Source: Neodontobutis hainanensis (Eukaryota; Chordata; Actinopteri; Gobiiformes; Odontobutidae). From it: 64,000 nucleotides of DNA. Both the position numbers and the translations under genes were made by a program. The notes beneath the pieces were generated by a model. It saw only the letters and a program-made list of their open reading frames with translations, ran no database searches and had not been told where the DNA came from. Positions 47,952-60,931 of this stretch are shown piece by piece. The first letter of the stretch is position 1; every line of letters begins with the position of its first letter. The stretch is taken from the NCBI GenBank assembly GCA_024349245.1, contig JALDNG010000008.1, positions 349,501 through 413,500 of the forward strand, given 5' to 3'.

Positions 47952-48589
47952 ATGGAGCTCAGCGATCAGATACATCAAATAAGGGTGACTCAGGGTTGCA
48001 CAGTGGGAAGCACGCAGGAACAGCTGTGTGATTGTGCCCAAATATACTTTCTATAACGAAGAAATGCAGTCAAGAGCAAAGCAACAAGAGACAAGAAACA
48101 AAAAAACAAGAAATATGGTAAAACCCCTTAACATCTTCAGACTATGTTCACATTAATGTTTTATTAGAACTCAACAGATGTCAGTGCAAACCTGGACTGG
48201 TTATTTTCTTCCTTTTTTCTTAATGTCCTTCTTCTAACATCCCAAACGAATTTACAATTCACCTGTTGTTTGAGATATGTGCTATCAGTCAGAATAAAAA
48301 AAAGAGACGCCTGTTTCCTTTCTCAGGATGAGGTGGAGAAAGATATGTGAATGAAAGCTAAAAGCTGAGTTAGAAGCAGATAAAAAGCCAGTTATGGATG
48401 GGACGGAGGGATGGAGGAACACAATAGGGATGACATCCCTCCGCTGGACTCTGAAGAGTGATAAGAAAGCCTGGAGAATTACACTGTACCGATCCTATCT
48501 CATCTAAAGCCCTGCATTGTGGCAACTCTTAACCCTGGTGTACAGCTATGTATTCCCACTGTACGGCCCTTCCCTGGCTGAGTGACTCC

Positions 48590-48830
48590 TGTGGGCCCTG
48601 ACTGACAGCCGGACTAATCAAGACAGAGATCAGCCCTATATTTTACTTAAATATTTATAGCTGTTTAAAGCCTCTCTCTCAGTCTGTGTCTGCAGCAGCT
48701 GAGGGGAACAGATATGCATATCTATCTACAGCCACCCACTCTGTCTGATGTATATGACCATGGCAGCCTTTACATAATTAAGCGGACTCTCACCTATTCT
48801 TTTAACCTGCATGAGGGCCCTAATGACTAA
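48590..48830. promoter_or_regulatory. candidate conserved non-coding element in upstream intron
   Basis: A non-repetitive block with clustered factor-like sites: TGACAGCC (Meis/TALE type), GGACTAATCA, CAGCTG, ATATGCATAT (POU/octamer-like palindrome) and CATAATTAAG (homeodomain). Enhancer identity is a guess from motif clustering; no alignment was possible. Confidence 0.2.
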
Positions 48831-51364
48831 AAAAATAGTTTATGGGACCATATTTGGACATAAGGAAAGAGCTGAGGCAGTACAAGGCATGGTTGTCTGA
48901 AATATGAATGAGTCTTTGAGTAAAGACCGCACAAATATGCAATTATGCCATCTTATTCATATTTTACTCGTAATGATAAACACGTGACTGGAGAAAAAGA
49001 CCAAACAATTTTGATTGTCAAGCGTTAGTCTTGAGAAATACATATGGCTGGTTAAAAAAAAGGAAAAAAACATTTAAAATCTTAACAGAGCAGAAAATAG
49101 ATTAGATAGATCGAGAATAAACCAGAGTGAAAAAAATATTGTATTCTGACATGAGAGAGTAATCAGAGAGAGTTACGCTACATGGATCGAGGTAATTTCA
49201 CATTGGCATCGATTGTGACCAGTAATTCCTATTATATTGGAACTAATTCCTTTTCATTTGGCTCCAATACAATCATAAGAAACAGAATAATTAGTGGAAA
49301 CTGACAGATAGCCCAGTCAGTGACCCTTGCTTTGCAATCAAAGGCAGACATGTTTGATCTTAATGAGGCTAAACGGTAAAACATTTTTGACAAGCAATGC
49401 AACTGTTCTGCTTTGTGTTGTCAGAAAACGAAGAAAAAACTGCAACAAAAGTATGTTTTCCTCTTTGATTGAGGCTAAAGTCTTCTCAGTCTCCAATGTT
49501 GAAGGGAAAACAGTAATTAAGCAGGAAAAAGGACCACAAATAAGCAAATGCAGTCAGACATTATCTTAGCAGATGACATAAAGACTGTCTCAAAGGAAAA
49601 AGCTGCTGCAGGAAGACACTGGAAGTATGACAAAATCTCTGCATCATTGATTTATCTAGATTTCTGTGTTTATGATGCATGCATTTTTGTGCTCTGTTGA
49701 ATAAAAACATGTCCCAAAGAGTTGAATCTGCTTCGTTCTTTTCTTCTCCTTTGAGATTAGACTGGGACACTGCAGGATTTCACACTTGTTTTGACCATTG
49801 TCTGTGCATCTGAACAGTATCCTGTTGGAAGTAGGCAGTTGCAGTTTAAGCAATAGTGTTTTAAATGCACCAGCCTATTTCTAATTTGAGGAAAAAGTAA
49901 ATTTGACACTTTGACGCTTTGCAAAATTGCAATTGTTGTTAATGCATATTTGTTTAGACAAAGAGGGCTGTTCTGATTATTTTGTATTGATTATCCCATC
50001 TGTGAGAGCAAAGTGCACATAAAAGAGAGGATCAATAGGGCTGAGTCAAGAATTCTTTCATGCTTCAGCAGCTCAAAGGAAACATACAACTGTATGTTTT
50101 TTCAACATAAAAGGTATCTGTGAAAAAAGGAAAAGAAAGTATATGCTTTGATCTCGGCTGTAATAAATTCAACTCTGTGCAGCTGAACATGGCATGTGTT
50201 ATCTCATTGTTTACATTGACTGGGTAGGTCTGCTCTGATAAAGCTGATGTTAGACAGTCTTCAAATAAACATTATTAGCCGCATTGCTATTATTCAGAGG
50301 TGTTTAGACAAACCTTTCAGACCATGGTGCCAAAGTGAGATATTCTGTTCTGTCTATAGTGAGAGAATAGACAAATAAAGATACACACAAAACACTAAAA
50401 ATACAAAATGGATTAGGCTTATCTTGTGTTGACTGTAGCTTTGGCCCAATGAACAAAAATAGAGTCTCATAAGCCTCTATTTATTTAGTCATGCTTTGTG
50501 GGACAGACAGTCTTCATGGTCAGTCACTGTATCAGCTAGTGTTAGTGTTGACATTAATTCAACACTCAGTTGTTTATGAAAGTCAACGGTCTACAGCGTT
50601 TACACTGCAGGATTTTTGTCTCTGATATCATGTCACACCAATTTTTAGTGACTTTAAACATTACTGTGACTTGTTGACAGCATATATATACTCCCTTATT
50701 AGGTCTTGTTCAGTTTTACTGTGATTATCACCTATGTTTGCTTCACACTGTTGTTGAGAGCTTTGTCATTTTGCACAAAAATTTAGACCAATGTGAGATA
50801 AAAGTATGCACCCCTCAAACAAGGGGTTACTTTGGGGGAAACATTCTGAGCATGTCCTTCTTTGAACTCTAGACATGAACGTCTTAGACCTACGACAAAG
50901 AAGCTACAGATGGAAGCCTTTAACTCATAATATTACATTATATATATTACTATCTGTGCCCAGGAGCAAAGAATACTATAAATCTTACCCAAGTGGAGTT
51001 AAAAGATCCGCCACTGACATGTTTTCAATTGAAACTAAATCACGGCTCTATAAAGTAAAGCAGATTGGAAGCCAGTCCTCTCTTGATTTTCTTTGTGTAA
51101 ACATTTACATCTCGATGTCATTTTATTTCTCCATTTCTAAACCAACCAGTAACTCAGTGGGAGGTTTGCACTCATAATGCACAGTGTGTTTATCATTACA
51201 AGTGGCTTTATTGGGGTCCTTCTGATGGTTTTAGATTTATAGATAAGTTAGGACTACATGTGAATTTATGTGAATGATTAAATGACTGTCAGCCTTAAAA
51301 GTCAAAGGTGAGGTCAACTTCCAGCTGGGCCTCTCTTTCCTTGACCCCTGGAGAGCACTTTAAG

Positions 51365-51399
51365 TGTGTTTGTAAATGTGTGTGTGTGTGTGTGTGTGT

Positions 51400-51483
<84 letters not shown>

Positions 51484-51545
51484 GTGATTGTGTTTGTAAA
51501 TGTGTGTGTGAGTGTGTGTGTGTGTGTGTGTGATTGTGTTTGTAA

Positions 51546-51599
<54 letters not shown>

Positions 51600-51611
51600 T
51601 TGTGTTTGTAA

Positions 51612-51643
<32 letters not shown>

Positions 51644-51655
51644 TTGTGTTTGTAA

Positions 51656-51687
<32 letters not shown>

Positions 51688-51699
51688 TTGTGTTTGTAA

Positions 51700-51737
<38 letters not shown>

Positions 51738-51749
51738 TTGTGTTTGTAA

Positions 51750-51795
<46 letters not shown>

Positions 51796-51807
51796 TTGTG
51801 TTTGTAA

Positions 51808-51873
<66 letters not shown>

Positions 51874-51885
51874 TTGTGTTTGTAA

Positions 51886-51917
<32 letters not shown>

Positions 51918-51929
51918 TTGTGTTTGTAA

Positions 51930-51976
<47 letters not shown>
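51365..51976. repeat. (TG)n compound minisatellite, nine spacer units
   Basis: About 610 bases of TG dinucleotide repeat on the plus strand, interrupted nine times by the same spacer GATTGTGTTTGTAAATG at 44-78-base spacing, plus one partial spacer at the start and one spacer lacking the TTTGTAAA part. This is a higher-order tandem repeat whose units differ mainly in TG length, as expected from slippage and unequal exchange. Long open frames across it on both strands (His-Thr or Val-Cys repeats) are artefacts. It lies in the presumed first dchs1 intron. Such alternating purine-pyrimidine tracts can adopt Z-DNA. Confidence 0.95.
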
Positions 51977-51979
<3 letters not shown>

Positions 51980-54084
51980 CAGGCCAACCATGTTGAAAAC
52001 AAATGGAAGCGTGACTGAGTAGGAGGGGTAAACACCTGTTGTCTTTGTGCAAAGTAAGAAAGTGTTTAAGAAGGACACATTTGCATAATGTGGAGACAAA
52101 AATAAACCTTTGTGATCACAAACCGATTTCATGTGACAGCTGACAACTATTTAAGGTTAAGATCACTTTGATAAATGGCAGACGAGCACCCATAGAGGAT
52201 TAAGCAAGTGTTTTTCCTCGGTTGAGCCACGTCTGTAGTTTCTCTATGTCATTTCCTCTTACCGTGTTCTTCCTAAGGTCACGCTGCTGTGACCTGCACT
52301 TTGGGGGGGGGGGTGATAATAGTAAACTAAAGCTGAAGCAGCCCAGGGGCTTTGAGCTAACATCTGGGGTAGGGTTTCTCTCACGGTCGACTTAAGGCAA
52401 AGCAGCCTCAAATCACAAGAAAGCAACATGTTTAATGTTAATTTATTTGTTTTTTTTGCATTTAATGATATTTGAACCAAGCAGCACTAGCTTTCGTTAA
52501 CTCCACTTTGTGTGACCTGTATTCCAGGATATTCTTACACATCATATCTAACACAACAGTTATGGAAAGTTGATTGAAAGATCTTTCATTTATAAATTTA
52601 ATATTTTTTTTACTTCTCCTTATTGAGGGTCAAGGGGGGGAGTCTCCCTGAGCTGTCTCGAGGCATAAGGCAGAGCCCACCATAGACCAGTTAATCACTG
52701 GGCTAAAGAGACAGACATGTCTCTCACTTAAGCCTATGGGCAAATTCTGTTTTTTAGACTGTGGGCCACAGATCCACTGTGGTGCTCACACATTGTGCAA
52801 CTCATGGACATTAATATAAAATAAGTAATCTTTGGCCTCAACAGGACAAAGCAATCTAGACAAAAATAAATATGTTTATTATAGCTTATTAAAGCATTTT
52901 GACCTGTCCTGTGGTCATGTATGCAATGAGTACTCACAAACAAACTACTCAACAGCTAATTTTGGACTTCAGACTGACGATGGGGCTAAGTTGGTTGTGC
53001 AATTAGGAGTAATAAGCAGCCATGATAACTGGATTAGACTCTGTTGACCTGTGCCTGAACTGCAGCCGGAGTCAGAGTTAGGTCAGTCAACGGTTCTTTT
53101 GTTTGTGTTAATGCTCACTGCCGTTGCGGTCGCCAGCACTGATCCAGTTAAACACAGTTAGGTTAGTTGGTATGGTAGGTAAATTATTTTAGTTGTGTAC
53201 AGGGGACAAAAGTTCATGACCTCTGCAACATGTGGTGCATCTGTATGAATTGTAGAAGGAAGGCCATTAAAAATATCTTTACAGTTAACCTTTTAACAAA
53301 CAAATAAATAAATAAATGAATAAATAGGATCAAATTTAGGTCAGTCATGATTTTTAAATCCTGCTGGGACAGGACTTAAAAATATGCTTGATGTTCACAA
53401 AGTTTTAGGACCTAGTTCCTAGTGCTTAATACTGCCATTGTGGATTATACTGATGGACTTTACACTCCCACACAAACACAAAACTTAATACACCATAAGA
53501 AACATAAAAGATCTTTGTATAGAAGTAATGTGATAGGATATTAGACTACTTAGAGATATTAGATTACTTATTTGTAAACAGCCTTAAGGGGCCAAAAAGT
53601 AGCTTATCTTCATTTAATTAATTTCCTGACTACGCACAAGCAAGAGGAATAAGAGGAAATAATAGTTCAATCCTGATTCCTAAAGCACCTGTTAAATCAC
53701 AGTTCGTGCAGAACTAAAGCCCACTCTCCTAAATTTTCAACCATACTTAGAAGAGGCAGCCAAGTTATTTTCAGGATAAACCATTCTGTCTAAAGCCACT
53801 TCAGTCATTTAAATCATCTCTGTTGTTCTCCTTGATCCCGTCCTCATGGTTTGGGTCCTCGCTCATGTGTTCCTTCAGAGCGGATTAAAGCTAATTGTTC
53901 CTCTGTGTGGGTCACTAACTTTCTCATTCATTTGTGTCTAATTTTGAGCACAAACAAAAGGTTGTAAAGTCGGTGTGGACAGAGTGGGCTCCACCAACCA
54001 GCAGGGAACTGATCAGATTAAAGCAAGCACCAAAGGCCTCGTAAAACCAAAACACACTTTATGAAAGAGCTGGTCACTGTTGTA

Positions 54085-54240
54085 AATTAACATCAATGCG
54101 CGCGGAGAGCTATACAAACTCCACAACCACGTCCATGGCCTACACAGGCCAACTGGAATTTCCAAGACAAACAGGTTGGCCAGGCATGATGCAGCCCTGG
54201 GGTCAGAGCCCCAGCCAACTCCTACAGTGAGCGAGGTTTA
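54085..54240 (-). repeat. degraded SINE/L2-like fragment
   Basis: GGAGAGCTATACAAACTCCA and, downstream, CCCTGGGGTCAGAGCCCCAG then CTCCTACAGTGAGCGAGG resemble in order and spacing a diverged copy of the repeat at 36310-36530. Much of the middle does not align by eye, so this is a weak call. Confidence 0.35.
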
Positions 54241-55811
54241 AAAAATGTGGAATGAGAGAATAGTGAGGAAAAAAACTCCTGGGTTAGTGTTGCACACCTA
54301 CAGCCATGTGGAAAGAAGTCTTAAATCAGCTTCATGTCCACACTTTATCAGTCAGCTCACTGGGAAATGGCCTCTTGACGTGTAGACTGAAGAAGCTTAA
54401 ACACAAACACTGCACAAACCGAGCAGACAAGGCTTGAGACACCCCATTTACCCCATTGTTTCTTATAAAAATAATAACATGGAAGCCATAGGTATTTCAA
54501 AGACCATTGAATGCTTAGACAGTGTCTTTATCCAAACTGCAGGGAAATTAAACTCTTAATTACTTGAACAGAGGCGTGGAAGCACTGATAAGCTAGAATG
54601 AAGAATAATTTACAAACTAAAGTCTCCACAAAGAGTGTGACTTCGGGCTTGTTGAAAAAGAAAAAAAAAGAAATAATGAGACTCCAGTGACTGCGATGAA
54701 TTAAATGGCCTTTTGTATCTTCATCTATCCATCTTGTCTGTTATCTGTTGCTGCAGCCTTCACTCACTGGGCTGAATACTTACCGAAGAGCCTCTGACGT
54801 CAGGGACCAAACCTTCAGTGCACTGATTACTCTCCAGCTACAAGTTCAACCTAATTGTGGTTCAGAGATTCAGGGAGGATGGGAAAAGATGTCACAGTCC
54901 ATGCGAAACTGTCCAAGTCATGTAGAATTAACTATAGGGCTTAGTTAAAAAGAAATAAAATAAAGTAAATGAGGGTATTGCAGCTAAACTATTGTCTATT
55001 ATAATTTACCTAAAATGAAATGCAAAATATTGTCCAGTCAACCAAAAAAGCTAAAAGACAAGTAGTGGGTGGGGACCCGGCAAAACCAAACTATGATATC
55101 AACGTTTTAAAATTACAGGCTGCCTAGTGCATAACTGAAAAAAGTCTATTGTTAACTGAGGTCTGGAGCTAAATAGCATTGATGAAAAGGAGATTCCACA
55201 AAGGGTTATATGATACTGAGAGGTGAGGTGATGACATGCGTTGTAAGTGTCTAGTACAGTGCACAGTTGGAGGAGTGGAAATCATAAATAAAATGTGAGT
55301 GAAGAAAGGTAAATGCAAAGACGGAAGGGAAAAAACATGGACTAATGTGGTACTACAGAGGACTGACAGAAGGCTAACACTTTTAACTGATCTGGCTCTG
55401 GTGGTGTTGTATGGCGATGACGGGACTTAGAAAAATGAGATTAGGTCTGAGTCACGGGGTGCAAAGACCTCCAACACACTGAGTCAGGAGGCTGAAGGAA
55501 GGAGGTGCTGACTAAGATGCACTAAACCACACAGTAATGGGAAATGATGGGGTCTCAGCTATCACATGGCCGGTCACACCAAGGCTGCTTCTAAAGAGAG
55601 GGCTGGCAGGGATGTAGATTATTATTATTGTACAGATCAAAGCCCATTTTGAGTGGATTTTACAAATGAAGGAGGAGAACAGAGGCAAAGATGAAGAAAA
55701 GGGCGGAGATCTAAAGATGCAGTAAATAATGTTTTAGGAAGCTGTCTTATAGGGTTTTATACCAGTCACACACAGACATAGGTTAATTAAAACTCCAATT
55801 AATGTAAAAAT

Positions 55812-55870
55812 CAGGCTTGGGGAGTAACAGATTACATGTAATGTCTTTATGTAATCATGATTCTATATAT
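55812..55870 (+). mobile_element. hAT-type terminal fragment
   Basis: CAGGCTTGGGGAGTAACAGA followed by TTACATGTAAT resembles the CAGGGTTGGG-AGTAAC terminal sequence of a widespread non-autonomous fish hAT element. No second end or transposase is visible, so this is at most a fragment. Confidence 0.35.
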
Positions 55871-56869
55871 GTTAGTATATAGTATATGTTTCTGTTGGTT
55901 TGCTGTACAGATATAGCCACACAAAAGCAAACCCTTTTTTTTCTAGCATTGTTCAGCTGTACTCCCCTAAACATACACTGTGCCAACCCTCTTATGGTGC
56001 ACCTGCTTTGACAGATTTGCATCCTGGTTGTTTCCCCCAACCCCCCACTCACACATATTTGGTGCCAAACTCGTCTTCCTCCACGTTTTCATACCCTGTA
56101 ATGTATTTACTTGACCTCTGTCAGTCGTTTGTTGATGTTATCCTCCCATCCCTTCTACCCCCCACCAGGGGCTCAGATGGCACCTTAGCCAGCAGAGCAC
56201 CAGAGTGCAGGGGTCACATTCAGCCCAGCTCAGCACTAACACAAAGGAACAGCTGAGAGATAAATAGTCCAACTGCAGAAAAAACATACTACAGAAGAAA
56301 AAGGGCTATGGAGAATGGGGGTCCGTATTGTCTGTAGGGTCTTATTGGTTTTCTCTTTCATTACAGAGCACTGTGTTGACTCTGCACACTGCTGGTCCCT
56401 ACGGATAGTGCCTTTAAACACTGTAGTGCAGACACTCATGCATACGCAGACAAACATTAAAGTACATCAGGCTTTTGAAAATATAAGTGCACTTTTATAA
56501 AAACCTCCACATTGAAGCGGATATTAGCGCTGTTAGCAAACCTAACAAAAAGGGTAAATATCCCTCCTGGGTGTTTAAGAGCAAAAAAGGGGAAGCGCTG
56601 GTCGTGTATAGCAAAAGATCCCTGTAAATTTCTGTCTGAACACACTGATCCCTGAGGGTCTAGTGAAAACAGGGCTGTCAAATGCAGTTAGCAAGTGGCT
56701 ATTGATGAACAATAACGCCTTATGTGCACGAATCCAACCAAAATATTAGCCACAATCCCCATACCGGCTTTATACTTGACCTTCCCCTGTCCACCTTTCA
56801 CTTCCTCTCAGTTCCTCTTGACACCTCAATGTCATCTGCTTCTCTGTCTTCGAACACACACCAACCTAA

Positions 56870-57060
56870 CTCGGCTTTATTGACAGTGTGTCCCCGCTGA
56901 TTGCTGATTTCGACAGCATGTGCATTATTCTTTTACTGCAAGCCAATCCCCAGAAGCTTGGCTAATTGTTCACTTCAGCAGTCAATTCTTGTCCTTGGAT
57001 TTCTGCTATGCTCATTACTTTGCAGAGACATGCATCTGAGTTGAGGAGCATCCTATTTTT
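56870..57060. promoter_or_regulatory. second candidate non-coding regulatory block
   Basis: A balanced-composition, repeat-free stretch with GCTGATTGCTGATT, GCATGTGCATTATTC, GCCAATCCCC and TTGGCTAATTGTTC, recalling homeodomain, octamer and CCAAT-type sites. Suggested only because it stands out from the AT-rich surroundings. Confidence 0.15.
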
Positions 57061-60000
57061 ATGTGAAAAATTCAAAAGGTGCTGTCCTAGGAAGCCTATT
57101 AAATCCTTATTTTTTCTTTCATTAGACTTTAATAATCCCTAAAAAGCTGGCATGACAATTTATGTGCTCTGTATATAATAATCCATAAAATAAAAGTAGG
57201 GATAGAAAAACTCAATTGGGCAGTTTTTGCAGTAGTAGCTGTTAATGTCATCTGGCAAAGTTACAATCTGACAAAAAAAAGGACTTTAATCATTTAAACC
57301 TTTTATTGTTGTGACATTTCTCCATATACGTTTTATGGCAGAATTTGCATGTGACATCATCTGGCCTGTATGAACACAGTAACTGCAAAAAGCCCAATAA
57401 AAACTGACTATTAAACCTTTATTCATTTCTAACTCACACCACTGCCAATGCCAGGTCACTTTATTCCCTATGTGTATAATCTGTGCTGTGTAATATACTG
57501 TATCCCACTCAGTGCCAGCCTCTGCTCCTTTGTTCTGCTCGAGGTGTGGCCCGGGAGACAAGGTTAAAGGGGGCACTACAATCAAGACTCAATACTTCAC
57601 AGCTTTGATGCTACTCTCTACCACTCATATTCTGGCACAATGTTACAGAGACACGAGTATACAATAGATTTCATTAAACAAACCATAAAAGGTTTATGAG
57701 ATAAAATGAATACAAGAGAAAAACAAGCAGAAAGTACTAAAGTAACACATGATCTCGATGAATTAAATACACAGGCTTCTATTGTAGTTAACAGCTGCAA
57801 TGCAAGTCTGTCTTTGTTACTCAATACTGTGTTGGCAGAGTAACGTCAAGTGTCAAAAGCTCAGCTAAAATCCCTGATACGAGGTGGAGTGGAGTAACAG
57901 ACCCAGATCCAGATCATTGCTTTGTTTTTACACAGCATCATCATAAGAGCCACTGATTGGATTGTTCTGATTGGATCTGATCTTTGACAAAGGAAAGTAC
58001 TTTTTGAAACAGATGTGACAATAGTTTGGCAGGAGTGGACGACATCTTTTTCCTGCTTAAAAGGAGTTGTGATCAGTGGAAAAATAGCTGTAATCTAAAA
58101 GTAAAAGTCACATGATATAGGTTGATTATAAACCAAGAGACGCAACACTATCGCTGGAGTATAAGAATAATTATTCATTTGAAATCACTGTTTATCAAAT
58201 ACAGCTGGGAGTTTAAAAAGAAACAGAAATCTTATCTTAATGCACCTAAAGCTCATTAAATATTCATCTAAATCTTTGTTCTTGATATCCATCTCCACAA
58301 TTGCAAACAAAAAACTATAAACATTTTGAAGTACAGAGGAATTATTGTTCCAAAATGTATACGTCTAGTTCCGTTTTCGTTACCTATTCAGCCTTGACTA
58401 TTCTGATGACTCATGCTCAAATAAACAAGACGCATCTTATATTTACAACACAGAATGCCAAGCTGTATGATTACACATTGTAGAAATTTGGGTTGTACAA
58501 TTATATTCAATCAGTGCATCCTAAGACCGAGATTGCCGGGCCTGATGAAAAATATGGCTTTGACAACATGTTCAGTCAATAATGCAGTGTTGCTCCACAT
58601 CCCTGGCACTGGAGCGAGCACTGGATGAAGAGCAGGACTAGATTAACTTGTCAGCACTGTGTGAGTTCAGTCTTATTCATATGCCGCCGCACACAGCTAC
58701 ACTTTTTGCAGAGGTACATTGCACCATGCAGCTGCTATAAACAAGGCTCTGGGCCAGGTGGATCTGGTGACTTCACAGTCAAACACTACACGACTGCCAT
58801 GACTTAATTCAACTGTGATGAAACACAGCTAAGGAGGGAACTGTGGTCCTTGAACGACTGCCTAACTTGGACTTTGTAACAGAACCAGGGAGATCAGAGA
58901 GAAGATCCCTGCTTTCTCTTGGACAGACCACCTCCTGATAGACCACCCCGTCTGTGTCCTTTGATCCAAGAAGACATAGAGATGGCTGATAATCCCCCAG
59001 AAAGCCTGAGTCCTAAAATCTTCAAACTGGACAGACTTAGAAGAAAAACAAACAAACATGAGCTTTGTTTTATTTATTAGAACATTGTGATATTATTTAT
59101 TGGCTGACCTCTGTGTGTGATTTGTGTTTTCTGAGAATAGCTGACCTAAAATGGAATTGATATGCAACTTAACATTGCTTTAAAAAGTCAGGTAAAGGGG
59201 GAACTGTAGCATACTAGGCATAACATTTGATTATAGTGGTAAATTTTACACTGCGGAGATGATCAGGTTAGATGTAACCGACAAAAGAATGTTACTTTGT
59301 GCCCTTTTAATTTATCAGGAAATAAGCCTAATTTTATAAGGGTAACTTTCCAGCCCCAAGAACCGGACGCGGCGGTGCAAGATTGTGTTTGAACCAAGAA
59401 AGGAAATGATGCGATAAGCCAGGAAGCAGCCACTATTGTTGGAAATGAAAACGGAAGCTGTGCCTCGGATGATAGGCTCAGGAACTGGACGTTTGTTCAG
59501 CAACCACACAAGAAGGCTCAAGGAGATCCTATGCATAGAAATACTCACAACCTCACAACCTCTCTGCAAAGACCAAATTTATGTCAGCAGTAAACGGAAG
59601 GAGATATGTTCTAAGAGAGACCAACTTTGACATTGAAAACTGTCTATGTACACAGCATGTGACTTGAGAACACGTGTCACCTCCAATACAAAGCCTTGGT
59701 AATACTTACTTTTCAGCGTGATTGGCATACTTAATAAGAAAAACAGTATGAGGCATTGTTTAGCATGTAACAATTGTCTCTGTTGACAAATGACACTTGT
59801 CATGTTTCACAATAGTACACAAACTGTTGCTTTTTAAACCTTTGTGCAACCAACATAGTCATAATTGTGCCCTGGCTCACAATTGCCAAGCTCTGTTGAC
59901 ATGCATTTCACACCTCTCCCCCACAGATTCAAAGAAATCTTTTTACGGAATCGCCCCGGGAGAAAAACTGCTAAACACATAAAACCACTGGTGACAGCCG

Positions 60001-60903
60001 CCTTAAGTCTTGAGGTTATACAACACTGATTTACACATCTAAGCTCTGCCTAAACTCCTTATGAACATCCTAAATTCTCTCGCGCTGACACAGTGCCAGA
60101 CATGTAGGTAATATGACAGGCATACCCAGCATGAAGCCAGCCCCTCACTCTAAGTAACAGATCTGCCATTTTTATTCCCATGCAGCAGACCTCATTATGA
60201 ACAAGAACAAAAGAGATGCTTGTCAATCACATTCAGATTATGTAACTTTTCTTTTGTATCTTTGTGATGTTCAAGGTAAATCTGTGTGGAAATGAATCCA
60301 CATTAAAGTGGCTCCCGGCAGTGACAGCGAGACAGTGTGAGGCGTCTGGGATTAAGCAGGTAAAACGTTTTCCACCCACCATGACCAGCGCTCATTCAGA
60401 ACAATAAAGAGGAAAAGGCTGCGCAGACAGACGCTCAGACAACCCAGCTTTTCGTTGGGTCATTATAGGAGCTGTGTCGCAGGAAAACACATCTGGTTTA
60501 TCCATAGAGACTTAATCAAACAGCTGCACTAATGCTAATATGTTTGACTGAGACGGAATATGACAGTCCATTTGTATATATTAAGAGACAGCTTTATGTT
60601 ATGTTATATGTTATTATATCAAGAGTCAATGTAAAACAGTAAGGCCTCCGTACATAGGGCTGGGAAAATGATTTCAAAGTAATTGAAATTGACAAATATA
60701 TTCTATACATACATTATCCTGATGTCAGATAAAAGTTCAGATGAATATGACTCATTTTATTAGAAGAAATAGCCTAGTTTATACAAATTAAATTATATAT
60801 AAAAAAAGATAAAAAAGAGACACAACTTAAATAGTTTCCAATTGATGTAAATTAAATGAATTAGGAGAGTCATCTGAAATTATATCACCTCGGTCTACCC
60901 CAA

Positions 60904-60931
60904 TGTGTTACTATGGCAACATAGTAACACA
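60904..60931. promoter_or_regulatory. RFX X-box-like palindrome
   Basis: Twelve-base perfect arms TGTGTTACTATG and CATAGTAACACA around GCAA. The overlapping 14-mer GTTACTATGGCAAC (60907-60920) differs by one base from the symmetrical X-box GTTACCATGGCAAC bound by RFX factors. Motif match only; no nearby gene start is visible. Confidence 0.35.

Larger units (their letters stand above)
42629..51364 (-). other. presumed first dchs1 intron, proximal part
   Basis: No cadherin-like exon was found here. Contains the hairpin at 47919 and the candidate regulatory block at 48590. Open frames at 46375-46689 (minus, 104 codons) and 47323-47787 (plus, 154 codons) have no recognised domain. Intron status follows from exon A starting mid-repeat with a normal acceptor. 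Confidence 0.6.

Noticed and set aside
51295..52132. Long open frames of 230-272 codons (His-Thr repeats) on the minus strand and Val-Cys repeat frames on the plus strand
   Set aside because: They are translations of the TG dinucleotide minisatellite; all frames stay open because the repeat lacks stops.
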